Of a stretch of DNA of 64,000 nt, positions 1 through 8,205 are shown one piece after another; position 1 is the first letter of the stretch; every line of letters starts with the position of its first letter. The translations under genes were made by a program, and so were the position numbers. The DNA comes from Aldehydirespirator sp965221215. Its GTDB lineage: Bacteria > Actinomycetota > Acidimicrobiia > Acidimicrobiales > Aldehydirespiratoraceae. Below the pieces are notes generated by a model. That model made no database searches and had not been told where the DNA came from. It saw only the letters and a program-made list of their open reading frames with translations. The stretch is taken from NCBI GenBank assembly GCA_965221215.1, contig OZ244872.1, forward strand, positions 2,294,001-2,358,000. The letters run 5' to 3'.

Positions 1-2060
1 GTTCCGAGGCCAAGCGCAGATTCGATCCCCGCGTCGTCAACATCTTCTTCGACAAGATGATCCCCGAGAAGACGGATTTCGCGAAGCTGCGCGATGCCGA
101 AATCGCTCTTCCCGAGTCGGACCCGGCCGGATATCGGCGTGTCCTCTTCCTCGGAACGACCGGAGCCGGCAAGACAACGCTAGTTCGCCAGTTGATAGGG
201 ACGGATCCAAACAGAGAGCGCTTCCCGTCGACATCCACGGCCAAGACGACCATCCACGACACCGAGATCGTCCTCGCCCAGGGCGACTGGCGTGCTGTGG
301 CGACTTTCGCCTCACGCGACGAGGTACGCGAATACCTGAACGAGTGCGTTTCGGACGCCGTGCTCGCCGCGGCCAGGGGCGCAGACAACGCTGACGTGCT
401 CAGGCGAGTCCTGAACCATGCGAATCAGCGTTTCCGGTTCAGCTATGTACTCGGAAACGGCCCGACAGTCGCCTCCCAAAGCTCAGACTTCGACGATGAC
501 GATGTGGATTGGGAGGACGAGGAGGACCTCCTCTCCGAAGTGGAGCGCGGCACGATCGACATGACACGAACTGAGGAACTCCTTGCGGAGACGATAGAAG
601 TACTCCACAGTCTTGCTGACCGCCACCGCGACGCGCTACACGCCGAACTCGGAGTCGATGGGGACGAAGACAGGCGCGTGGCTGAGGAGCTCTTCGAAGA
701 GGAGCTCGACAACCTGTTGCGCGACGACGAGGACTTCCACCAGGCAACCGATGCGCTGATGGAGGAGATCGAGAAGCGCTTCGAACTGCTGCCACCCGGA
801 CAGGTCAACAAGACACGCCAAGGCTGGCCACTCACCTGGAGTGGCCAGTGGCCGTCCGACGAACGCGCCGAGTTCCTCTCCGCGATTTCCCGTTTCTCCA
901 GCAACTACGCGCCTCTGTTCGGGCAGCTGCTGACACCACTAGTGAACGGCTTGCGTATCGCCGGTCCCTTCTCTCCGGCTTGGAATGGAAGCGAGGTGCC
1001 AAAGCTCGTCCTGATCGATGGCGAAGGGCTCGGCCACACGCCCAAGTCAACTTCGGCGGTGTCGACGGCAGTGAGTCGCCGTATCGAGGCGACGGATGCG
1101 GTGCTCCTAGTAGACAACGCCACCCAGCCGATGCAGGCAGCATCCCTCGCCGCCATGCGGGAGGTCGTGGCGACCGGCAACGCCCGCAAACTCATCATCG
1201 CCTTTACGCACTTCGACGAAGTCAAAGGCGACAACCTGCCGACCCCATCGGCAAAGGTGCACCACGTCTTGGCCTCTGCTAACAACGTGCTCGCGGCCTT
1301 CGGAGAGAAACTGGGTCCTGATGCCGAACGCACGCTGCGGCAACGCGTCGAGCACGCTCGCTTCTTCCTGGAGGACATCCACAAGCCACTGAGCGAGACC
1401 ACCGCGTCGGGAAAGCGCACGATCTCGCAGCTTCGCAAGCTCCTGCATTGCATCGATTCGGTGATCGAGCCTCCAGAGCTTGTGGCGGCTCAGCCGGTCT
1501 ATGACCAGATAAACCTCGTACTCGCAATCCGCAGCGCGGCCGACTCCTTCCATGAGGCGTGGCGACCGCTCCTCGGTCTCGAGTCCAAGCCCGGCTTCTT
1601 GAAGGAGCACTGGACGCGGGTCAAGGCCCTGAGCCGTCGGCTCGGCGAGGGGTGGGGCGACGAGTACGACACTCTTCGGCCGGTCGCCGATCTCTTCAAT
1701 GAACTGAAGGAGCGCATCTACGTGTTCGTTCAGAGCCCTCTGCGCTGGGAGGGGCCCGAACCGACAGACGACCAGAAGCGGGACACCTTCGACGCCTTCG
1801 CGGGCAACCTAAGTCCACGGCTGCTCGAACTGTGCACTCGGCGCGTGTGGGACGAACGCGCGGAGCAGTGGGAGAACGCGTACTACGAGCGCGGAGCCGG
1901 CTCGACTTTCGTACGCGCCCGCATCATCGGCGACGAGATCTACGAGCCCGCCGCGCCTGTTCCCGACGCCACGCCATCTCCTGATCGCAACCAGTTCCTT
2001 CGTGAAATCATCGCAGAGGTACAGCAGGCGGCCGACGCGACCAATGCAGTGCTCAAGTAG
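1..2060 (+). CDS. Large GTPase-like P-loop protein, 5' end outside the window
   Basis: The frame is already open at base 3 and matches the equivalent stretch of the paralogue at 5228-7522, so the ATG at 57 is probably internal and the true start lies upstream of the window. A Walker A/G1 motif GTTGAGKTT lies about 40 residues after that ATG. It is followed by a G3-like IDGEGLG and a G4-like THFD, which points to a TRAFAC-type GTPase. The rest is long, helical and acidic, with no membrane segment. The family is not one I can name. Its setting among DUF3800, toxin-antitoxin and DUF499/DUF1156 genes suggests a defence role, which is inference. Confidence 0.8.
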   Translation, partial: SEAKRRFDPRVVNIFFDKMIPEKTDFAKLRDAEIALPESDPAGYRRVLFLGTTGAGKTTLVRQLIGTDPNRERFPSTSTAKTTIHDTEIVLAQGDWRAVATFASRDEVREYLNECVSDAVLAAARGADNADVLRRVLNHANQRFRFSYVLGNGPTVASQSSDFDDDDVDWEDEEDLLSEVERGTIDMTRTEELLAETIEVLHSLADRHRDALHAELGVDGDEDRRVAEELFEEELDNLLRDDEDFHQATDALMEEIEKRFELLPPGQVNKTRQGWPLTWSGQWPSDERAEFLSAISRFSSNYAPLFGQLLTPLVNGLRIAGPFSPAWNGSEVPKLVLIDGEGLGHTPKSTSAVSTAVSRRIEATDAVLLVDNATQPMQAASLAAMREVVATGNARKLIIAFTHFDEVKGDNLPTPSAKVHHVLASANNVLAAFGEKLGPDAERTLRQRVEHARFFLEDIHKPLSETTASGKRTISQLRKLLHCIDSVIEPPELVAAQPVYDQINLVLAIRSAADSFHEAWRPLLGLESKPGFLKEHWTRVKALSRRLGEGWGDEYDTLRPVADLFNELKERIYVFVQSPLRWEGPEPTDDQKRDTFDAFAGNLSPRLLELCTRRVWDERAEQWENAYYERGAGSTFVRARIIGDEIYEPAAPVPDATPSPDRNQFLREIIAEVQQAADATNAVLK

Positions 2061-2410
2061 GAAGGCGAAGACGACTCGACGTTTCCTATCGGGCGTGATG
2101 ATCTTCCCTGGCAGCGTCCCGGGAATGGTGAGCTTCGAGGTAGCTCGGAGGCTGCCGAAGCGCTTGACAGAAGCGGCGGGGCCCCGCCATGACATCGACC
2201 AACGTTCGATACCGCCCCTTGTCGAACGTTGGCGATTGGGGTAGGCCTGGGCACATCGCAAGGACGCATGCCTGTCCGGCAGTACCCGCCGGCGGCCGCT
2301 ACACGTGGCCCCGAGCACAAGACGGCACCCATCTTTGACACAGTCTCAAAGAATCTGCGGAGCCGCCGACTAGAACCTCACTGAAACCAGATCCGCGCAA
2401 GGAGACCGCC
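2061..2410. other. Intergenic stretch between the GTPase and DUF3800 genes
   Basis: No convincing coding sequence is seen in these 350 bases. The stretch holds a perfect inverted repeat at 2199-2232. The AAGGAG ribosome-binding site of the DUF3800 gene is just before 2411. Confidence 0.6.
2199..2232. repeat. Perfect 11-bp inverted repeat with 12-base loop
   Basis: Arms CCAACGTTCGA (2199-2209) and TCGAACGTTGG (2222-2232) are exact reverse complements. There is no T-run after it, so it is either a weak terminator of the GTPase gene or an operator ahead of the DUF3800 gene. Confidence 0.55.
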
Positions 2411-3130
2411 ATGGCTAACCAACAGCCCACCAGATTCCTGTTCCTTGACGACTCCGGCCACCCGGCCCCCAACTACGCCACCCGCGCCGTGGTGATAGGC
2501 GGCTTCTCCGTCGCGTCCGGCGATGTCGCCGCGATCAACCGCAGACTCGCCGGCGCGAAGGGTGGGATCTTCTCCGAACGGGGGCGACCATCTCAGTGGG
2601 AGGTGAAGGCAGCCCACATGATCCGGCCCCACCTGTGGAAGCGGCCCCGCAACCAGCAACTTGCGGGCGAGATCGTCTCCATCCTGCGGGGCCTGGACTG
2701 CACCGTCTACACAGCCAGCATCTCCAAGACTCGCATGCACCACCAGATGACCCAGCGCACCACCATGCCGTTGCAACTCCAGGCGCTGGTCGAGCACTTC
2801 GCGGTTGAGTGCGCCCAACACCTCTCGGTCGGAGCCATCGTCATGGACCGCTCCAACCACCCCATCGACGCCCACGCAAGTCATTGCGCCGCCAGCTACG
2901 TGGTCTCCCAAGACCTGCCTCTGCACCCCACTGTGTACTACGCCGACTCGGTGACCTCCCAGCCTGTGCAGATCGCCGATCTCATCTCGGGGGTCCGCCG
3001 CCGCGTCCTCGAGGGCGACACCTCCCTTCGCTCCATCGACGCCTCCCTGGGCTCGCTGCACCCAGATGCCCAACGGTGGCCGCTCACCCACACCGGGCGG
3101 CGCTGGACCAATCGGATCGTCCTGTTCTGA
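2411..3130 (+). CDS. DUF3800 domain protein
   Basis: The 239-residue protein begins after a good ribosome-binding site (AAGGAG, 7 bases before ATG). It shows the DUF3800 pattern: an N-terminal FLFLDDSGH, a central MDRS, and a C-terminal ADSVTSQPVQIADLISG with the third acidic position. DUF3800 proteins have an RNase H-like fold with conserved acidic residues and are common in phage-defence and mobile islands. Their biochemical role is unsettled. It lies alone on the plus strand between the GTPase gene and a terminator-like hairpin at 3239-3270, so it is probably monocistronic. All conserved acidic residues appear intact. Confidence 0.85.
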   Translation: MANQQPTRFLFLDDSGHPAPNYATRAVVIGGFSVASGDVAAINRRLAGAKGGIFSERGRPSQWEVKAAHMIRPHLWKRPRNQQLAGEIVSILRGLDCTVYTASISKTRMHHQMTQRTTMPLQLQALVEHFAVECAQHLSVGAIVMDRSNHPIDAHASHCAASYVVSQDLPLHPTVYYADSVTSQPVQIADLISGVRRRVLEGDTSLRSIDASLGSLHPDAQRWPLTHTGRRWTNRIVLF

Positions 3131-3238
3131 TGCTACGGCAAGCTCCTTGCAACACGCCTCTGCAGGCTGTAGCGTCTCAGATGCCTGAAGGTCACGGTTA
3201 GTAGGCCACGGCTGAATTGACCGTATACCCCAGGTGTT

Positions 3239-3270
3239 GGGACCCCGGAACGCACGGGGTCCCTTTCCTT
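3239..3270 (+). terminator. Probable Rho-independent terminator
   Basis: GGGACCCCG (3239-3247) pairs with CGGGGTCCC (3255-3263) over a 7-base loop, followed by TTTCCTTT. It is 109 bases after the DUF3800 stop and probably ends that transcript. Confidence 0.65.
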
Positions 3271-3580
3271 TGTGCCCAGCGAGCCGTCACCCCCGGGCGA
3301 CTGCGTACGTCGGAACGTCTATTGCTGGACCTCTTGGGTCCGCACGCCGGGTGGGGCTGTGCCAGACCGGCGATCGGGCTCAGCGGCAAGGTCGAGTTCG
3401 TCGCGTCCGACGTCGACAACAACCTCAACAGCTGCTGTCGGCCGTCGAAAATCTGATAGCTCCCCGGCGAGCTTGCGCGCAAGCGAGGCCAGTCCCGACC
3501 GAACAGGTGGGCCGGAATTGTGGCCGTCTGCTCGGCCTGTAGGGCGGGCGCCTGGCCCCGGACGCGAGTCCCTGTGGCCT
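3271..3580. other. Intergenic stretch without a recognisable gene
   Basis: Several short open frames exist on both strands, but none has a ribosome-binding site or a recognisable protein pattern. It may be decayed sequence at the edge of the HicAB module. Confidence 0.5.
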
Positions 3581-3775
3581 CTAGACGGGAGCCTCGGTAT
3601 CGGCTACTACCAGCCTTATCTCCAAGCCGTCAAGAACACCCTCAGCGTCGGCCCACTCATGAATGGCGGCCACGAGGTCGTCCAAGTGCTCCGAGCCTCC
3701 GGTGAACCCGAGATCGTCCTCCGCCCACCAGCGCGTGCCCTCATCGTGGTTCTGGTACACGCGAACTTCATGCAT
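3581..3775 (-). CDS. HicB-like antitoxin
   Basis: This 64-residue protein has the N-terminal half of the HicB fold: short strands around YQNHDEG and RWWAEDDLGFTGGSEHLDDLVAAIHEW, typical of HicB/DUF1902-type antitoxins. It lies 30 bases downstream of a HicA-like gene on the same strand, the usual hicA-hicB order. No C-terminal DNA-binding domain is present, so it is a short form. It would neutralise the HicA RNase by direct binding. Identification rests on the pattern plus its partner. Confidence 0.65.
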   Translation of the reverse strand: MHEVRVYQNHDEGTRWWAEDDLGFTGGSEHLDDLVAAIHEWADAEGVLDGLEIRLVVADTEAPV

Positions 3776-3805
3776 CGGACGCCTCCTGATCGGACGAGCC
3801 GCTGT

Positions 3806-4045
3806 TCATAGTAGGTCCAATATCTCCTCGTCGGTTAGCCCAGCCCTTTCAGCCAGCATGTGGCGCAGCGCCGCTGGCGGCACCTCGGCGCTGTCGTGGA
3901 ACGCGAAACCGATGGGGTGGCGACCGGGAGCGACCAGTTTGCGGTGGAAACCGCGCTGACGTTCCTGCTTGTATCCGATCCTGGCGAGAAGCCTGAGCAC
4001 TTCACAGGCCTTCAGTGCCGGGAAGCGCGACGCAGGAATTGCCAT
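3806..4045 (-). CDS. HicA-like mRNA interferase toxin
   Basis: The 79-residue protein has the double-stranded RNA-binding-like HicA layout. An N-terminal helix (LKACEVLRLLARIGY) is followed by the strand with the catalytic His (GFHRKLV in place of the usual G-S-H) and a C-terminal helix ending AGLTDEEILDLL. HicA cleaves mRNA unless bound by HicB, encoded just downstream. The Ser before the catalytic His is changed to Phe, so activity is uncertain. The gene abuts a decayed restriction gene, which fits an island of defence remnants. Confidence 0.7.
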   Translation of the reverse strand: MAIPASRFPALKACEVLRLLARIGYKQERQRGFHRKLVAPGRHPIGFAFHDSAEVPPAALRHMLAERAGLTDEEILDLL

Positions 4046-4169
4046 CGCTCCAAACCCTACAGACGCGCTCTCGGAAGAAGGGAGGTGCAGCGGAGCATCC
4101 GCCCCCGGCAGCTTCGCCGCCGCTCTGGACAGTGCACTGATGGATCTCGACGACCTTCGAAGGAGCGTT

Positions 4170-4725
4170 TCAGCCGAGGCCGTGGTGGCTGGGTGCCCAG
4201 ACGAGTTCGGCGAGTTCGCGGTAGAGGGCTTGGCGCTCGTCGATGTCGGCCTTCGTGAATGCGGATGGGGATGGCGTGAATCTCAGCCTGTGGGTGTCGA
4301 TGAGCCTCAGGAAGGTGGGGTTGTTCTGGTACGTCCTGGGATGGAGCGACCTGGCGAGCGGGTTCTGGCCGTGGTAGTGCTCGACCTTGTCGTTGTAGTC
4401 CATGGTGCCGTAGCTGGCATTGAAGTCCTTGGGCAGCAGTAGCAGCGCGCCGATCCTGTTGCGGTGCCGCTGGAACTCGTCGGGGTGGTCGAAGTCGTCG
4501 GTGTGCCGGTCGAAGCGGTCGGCCCAGATGTGCTCCACCTCGAAGGGGTGCCTGCGGGCGGTCTCGCCGAAATAGTCGCCGAAGCTGCCCGTGCTGCCCA
4601 GTTGTTGGTCGAGCCAGGCTGTGATCCGGGCGAGGATGTAGTGGATGTGCCAACGGTTGCGTTTGGTGAGCCGGAGCCTCAGAAGCCCGTCGAGTCGTTC
4701 GTCTTCGCTGTCGAGCCAGCCTGAT
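4170..4725 (-). pseudogene. Remnant of a GmrSD-type restriction enzyme (DUF262 tail plus DUF1524)
   Basis: Read on the minus strand, the open frame gives the end of a DUF262 protein (RWHIHYILARITAWLDQQLG) followed by a DUF1524 HNH-type segment with FEVEHIW, the RNRIGALLLLPK block and NASYG. GmrSD-type enzymes cut modified DNA and combine both domains in 600 or more residues. Here only about 180 C-terminal residues remain. The 5' part is replaced by an IS982-type transposase fragment at 4810-5091, and no start codon with a ribosome-binding site exists. It is a broken defence gene. Confidence 0.7.
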
Positions 4726-4809
4726 CGCCGACGCTCGCGGCCGACTCTGCGACCAGCATCTCAACGCTGTGAGACCTACCGTCGCGGTGAACCTGCCGCT
4801 GACCGTCAC

Positions 4810-5091
4810 ACCTAGCAGCCGCTTGTTGTAGCCGGCCCGCTGGGGCACATAGGGGAACCACGGCTTCAGGTGCGTGCTGGCGTAGCGGATGAAGCGGGCC
4901 TCGGAATCGAAGCCCAGCAGAGCCTGAAGCACCGCCAACGTCGCCAGCTCCGCGTCCGACAGCGACGGCGCGATGCCCACCGCGGGCCGCTCAGGCGCCC
5001 AGTGGGGATTCACCGCCAACAAATCGTCGATGCGCACATACAGTGCACACACGAGGGTGTCCAAGTCCGGGTTCATGCCGAGATCCTCCAA
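4810..5091 (-). mobile_element. IS982-type transposase fragment
   Basis: The N-terminal part of an IS982-like transposase is recognisable: DLDTLVCALYVRIDD, then LSDAELATLAVLQALLGF, then FPYVPQRAGYNKRL. Homology stops near residue 92, before any catalytic Asp. The frame then runs through unrelated sequence into the restriction-gene remnant. Complete IS982 transposases are about 250-300 residues. I could not define terminal repeats, so this is a dead fragment. Confidence 0.65.
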
Positions 5092-5227
5092 GATCGGGCC
5101 TGTGGAAAACCCCGAGCTTGGACACCCTCACCCCTCAAATGGTGGACCCCCACCCCTTGGAACTACTCATCTAGATCTGAGGTGGCGAAAACGGGCTAGA
5201 CCAATCTCGTCCTCTTGAAGCTCGCGC

Positions 5228-7522
5228 CTACAGGTCCTGTAGCACGAGGTCGCCTCCGCCTTCTTGGATCGCGTGGATGACCAATTTGCGTACGCTGGTC
5301 AGAAACTCCGATGCGACTGCTGAGAGTTCGACACCCGGGACGGGCACGGCCTCTCCGTAGATTTCGCGCAATTCCTGCGCTCGCTCGTATGTGGAACCTC
5401 TTCCAGCGTAGGCGAAGGCCTTGCCCCATCCAGTCAGGTGCTGCTCGATGATCCGCTCCGTTGCGAACGAGTGTAAGGCGGTATGCACTTCAGCCCGGAT
5501 TCGAGCGATGGCTGCGGTGGCTTCGTCGCTGTCAATGGCGGGCGGGTCCCATGTCGCGGGTGCATCGAGAAATCGGGAGATCGCTTCCGACAGCCGCGCG
5601 ATCAGTTCCGCGACGGGCTTGAGGTGCTGGTACTCGTAGTTGTCCATGCGAAGCGCTACACGGCGAGTCAGCGCTTTCGGCCGTGCCCAGTGCTCCTTGT
5701 TGACACCATCTCGGTGCCTGTAGCCAAGTCGTGCATCCCACAGCGAATGGAAGTCTCCAGCGGCCGCCTGGACCGCGAACGCAAGTCCCGCCGGGTCATA
5801 GCGCGGCCTTGCTGCGGGGGGCGGTGCTTGGGCGATGGAGTCTTCGACGAAGCCGGTTAGCCGCGCCAGTTGCTTCTGGGCTCCGACAGGAACCTTCGTG
5901 GCTGGCTGATCGAGCCAGCCGAGCATGAAGCAACGGTTGTCAATCTGGCGCTCAAGGCCGCTCAGGACGACATCCCCGATCGCGTCGTGGAGGCCGTTTA
6001 GAGCGCTCCTGACGGATGCCAAGACATGGTCTCGTTTCGCGGTGTATCCTGGAAGGTTGTCGCCCTTGACAGCGTCAAAGTGCGTGAACGCGATCGCCAG
6101 CTTCTCCTGATGACCGCTAGTGGCGATCGAGCGCAGCACCGACAGAGGTGCCGCCTGCATCGGCTGCTTGGCATTGTCCACGAGCAGTATTACGTCGACC
6201 GATCTGTATCGGGAGGTGTAGTGGGTGCTGACGCTCGCCGCGGATTCTGGCGTGTGGCCGAGCCCCTCGCCATCGATGAGTACCCATCTTGGAATATCGC
6301 CATCGAAGCTTGGAGCGAACGGCCCCTTGGCACGGATCCCCTGCACGACGGGCGTTAGCAGCCGCCCGTACGCCTCATGATGGTTGCTGGAGAACCACCG
6401 GATTTGTCGAATGAACTCATCCCGGTCAGAGTTACTGAAGGTCCATTTCTCTGGCCACCCGCCCCTCTTGGTCAGCGTTCCTGCCTTCAGGATGTCAAAT
6501 CGGGCGAGCACTTGATCGGCGATCGTTTCTACGAGTTCCGAGTAGCTCGAGAGCTTCTCGACATGCTCGAGGAGCAACTCGCTTGCTGCTTCGAGGTCGT
6601 CTCCGCTCAGTCTTTCTAGCGACTCGCCAAGTTCCTGGGAGAGACTTGCCTCGGCTGATTTCGCGAGACCGCAGAGCGTCTCAATGTGGTCTTCAATGCT
6701 CTGCTGCATTTCGGTCCGCTCCTCGGTGGTTGGAAGCCTCCCAGAGTCCAGTTCAGCCTCGTCAGCCTTGGGGTCGGCCTCGTCAGCGTTGATCGCAGTT
6801 TGCTCTCCCCAGTCGTCTTCGTCCGCTTCATGCGCTCCCGGCTGCCACGATCCAAGGATGTATCCCAGCCTGAAGCGCTGCTCCTTATGGTTGAGCAGGT
6901 CTAGGGCTATCTGTTCACGTGGCCCACCCCGCCAAGCCGTATTGCACGCTTCGAGCACAGACTCGGCGATATAGGTGCGAACCAGTTGTCGCGGAAAGAA
7001 CGTCACGACGGCCTCAAAGTCGCCGTGGGCAGTGATTACCTCGATGTCGGCGATTGTCGTCTTGCCGGTGGATGTCGACGGAAACCGGTCGCGCCTTCGA
7101 TCTGTGCCAATCAGGTGACGGAGCAGCGATGTCTTGCCAGCCCCGGTGGTCCCCATGAACATGACCCGCGAGTAACCGTCGTCCTTGTCCGGCAGAGGCA
7201 TCGCGGCATCGCGGATGGTCGCCGGGGCCGTGCCGGCAGGAGTCTCCATAGGTTCGTAGAACGCGCGCACGACCCGATTGTTGAAGCGTTGCTCGGCACG
7301 TGGCCGCTCGGCGATGGTCCAGTAAGTCTGGTCACTGAGCAGGACATTGATTTCATCAACGAGAGCGTCGGCGGTCGCTTCATCGCTCGTGCCGAGCCCC
7401 CGTCGCACCTTGACGCCTGGACGCCCCTCGTCGTCGTGACATACTGGATGCCGGAAAGTCACGGCCCACGCGTTCCGGCCCTGGGTTCGCGACTTCGATG
7501 CCGTGTACTTGGAATCTCGCAT
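5228..7522 (-). CDS. Large GTPase-like P-loop protein with N-terminal Arm-like domain
   Basis: The product has 764 residues. The start is the ATG at 7522, preceded by GAGGAGG at good spacing. An upstream ATG at 7621 lacks such a site. Residues 1-60 (AWAVTFRHPVCHDDEG, VRRGLGTSDEATADALVDEI) resemble the Arm-type DNA-binding domain of tyrosine recombinases. A G1 motif GTTGAGKTS follows, with IDGEGLGHTP and THFD as likely G3 and G4 motifs, then a long helical C-terminus. It is a paralogue of the partial gene at the left edge, with conserved blocks such as LLVDNA, QPMQAA and VKGDNLP. Function is unknown; a defence role is inferred from context only. Confidence 0.8.
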   Translation of the reverse strand: MRDSKYTASKSRTQGRNAWAVTFRHPVCHDDEGRPGVKVRRGLGTSDEATADALVDEINVLLSDQTYWTIAERPRAEQRFNNRVVRAFYEPMETPAGTAPATIRDAAMPLPDKDDGYSRVMFMGTTGAGKTSLLRHLIGTDRRRDRFPSTSTGKTTIADIEVITAHGDFEAVVTFFPRQLVRTYIAESVLEACNTAWRGGPREQIALDLLNHKEQRFRLGYILGSWQPGAHEADEDDWGEQTAINADEADPKADEAELDSGRLPTTEERTEMQQSIEDHIETLCGLAKSAEASLSQELGESLERLSGDDLEAASELLLEHVEKLSSYSELVETIADQVLARFDILKAGTLTKRGGWPEKWTFSNSDRDEFIRQIRWFSSNHHEAYGRLLTPVVQGIRAKGPFAPSFDGDIPRWVLIDGEGLGHTPESAASVSTHYTSRYRSVDVILLVDNAKQPMQAAPLSVLRSIATSGHQEKLAIAFTHFDAVKGDNLPGYTAKRDHVLASVRSALNGLHDAIGDVVLSGLERQIDNRCFMLGWLDQPATKVPVGAQKQLARLTGFVEDSIAQAPPPAARPRYDPAGLAFAVQAAAGDFHSLWDARLGYRHRDGVNKEHWARPKALTRRVALRMDNYEYQHLKPVAELIARLSEAISRFLDAPATWDPPAIDSDEATAAIARIRAEVHTALHSFATERIIEQHLTGWGKAFAYAGRGSTYERAQELREIYGEAVPVPGVELSAVASEFLTSVRKLVIHAIQEGGGDLVLQDL

Positions 7523-7550
7523 CGGCGACCTCCTCGTCCTGTTGTTCCTG

Positions 7551-7584
7551 GTTGTTCCAAGATACCGATCTTGAGTAGAACAAC
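7551..7584. promoter_or_regulatory. Inverted repeat upstream of the second GTPase gene
   Basis: GTTGTTC (7551-7557) and GAACAAC (7578-7584) flank an inner pair AAGAT (7559-7563) and ATCTT (7568-7572). The element begins 29 bases before the start codon, where an operator would be expected. Confidence 0.4.
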
Positions 7585-7881
7585 AACCTCTGTTGGGAAT
7601 CGGCACGAGCATGAGGCCCAAGAGGCTTTAGTAGCTGGCAGCCGTGAGCATGCCGACGGGATGGGTGGCCACCTGCGTCAATCCCGAGTATTGGCGCGTT
7701 GGCGGGAGTTTGGTGATGGCGGATGGCCTCTGACGTGGGGGTTTGTGTCTCTGGATCGACCTCACCACCAGACACACTCCCCTCCAGGCCCGAACCCTCA
7801 CCGCCGTCGGAACCGATGTCAGCAGGGGCCATGAGCCCGTCCAGAGTGGCTCACTCTACCGAGAGCGCCGTTCGGTGATTC
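7585..7881. other. Upstream region of the GTPase gene, no recognisable gene
   Basis: No open frame here has a ribosome-binding site or recognisable pattern. It is probably promoter and spacer sequence. Confidence 0.5.
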
Positions 7882-8106
7882 TCAACCCAAGACCGACCGG
7901 TTGCGCCTCCACCGGTCATAGGAGCGGCAGCGGGAGCACGCATTGTCGGGACGGGTGCAGCCAACCCGGCAGTACTTGGAACGCAGGAACGTCTTGCGCT
8001 TGGACGCCTTCCGCGCCTCCTCGGAAACCGGCTTGGCCTCGACGTCGCGTTTGGGGGCGACCCTCAGCCTCATTAACGGGTCGTCTGGGGGGATGCGCAT
8101 TCCCAC
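7882..8106 (-). CDS. Possible small Cys-rich protein
   Basis: An open frame of 74 codons ends with a basic, Cys-rich segment: KYCRVGCTRPDNACSRC, a C-x3-C-x6-C-x2-C arrangement that could bind one zinc. A shorter start at 8073 (MRLRVAPKRD) is also possible. Third codon positions are mostly G or C, as expected for this genome. I do not recognise a family. It could be a real small zinc protein or the tail of a decayed gene. Confidence 0.35.
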   Translation of the reverse strand: MGMRIPPDDPLMRLRVAPKRDVEAKPVSEEARKASKRKTFLRSKYCRVGCTRPDNACSRCRSYDRWRRNRSVLG

Positions 8107-8205
8107 CGACCATACGCAGGGGGTATGACACGGCGGGGGCTGCTGCTTCCACCGGCCCGAGACTCGCTTACCTGAGCCCCCGACGAACGGGGCAGCGGCG
8201 GCAGC

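Noticed and set aside
7380..7832. 150-codon minus-strand frame overlapping the GTPase start
   Set aside because: It overlaps the N-terminus of the GTPase in another frame, has no ribosome-binding site and shows no family pattern, so it is a shadow frame.
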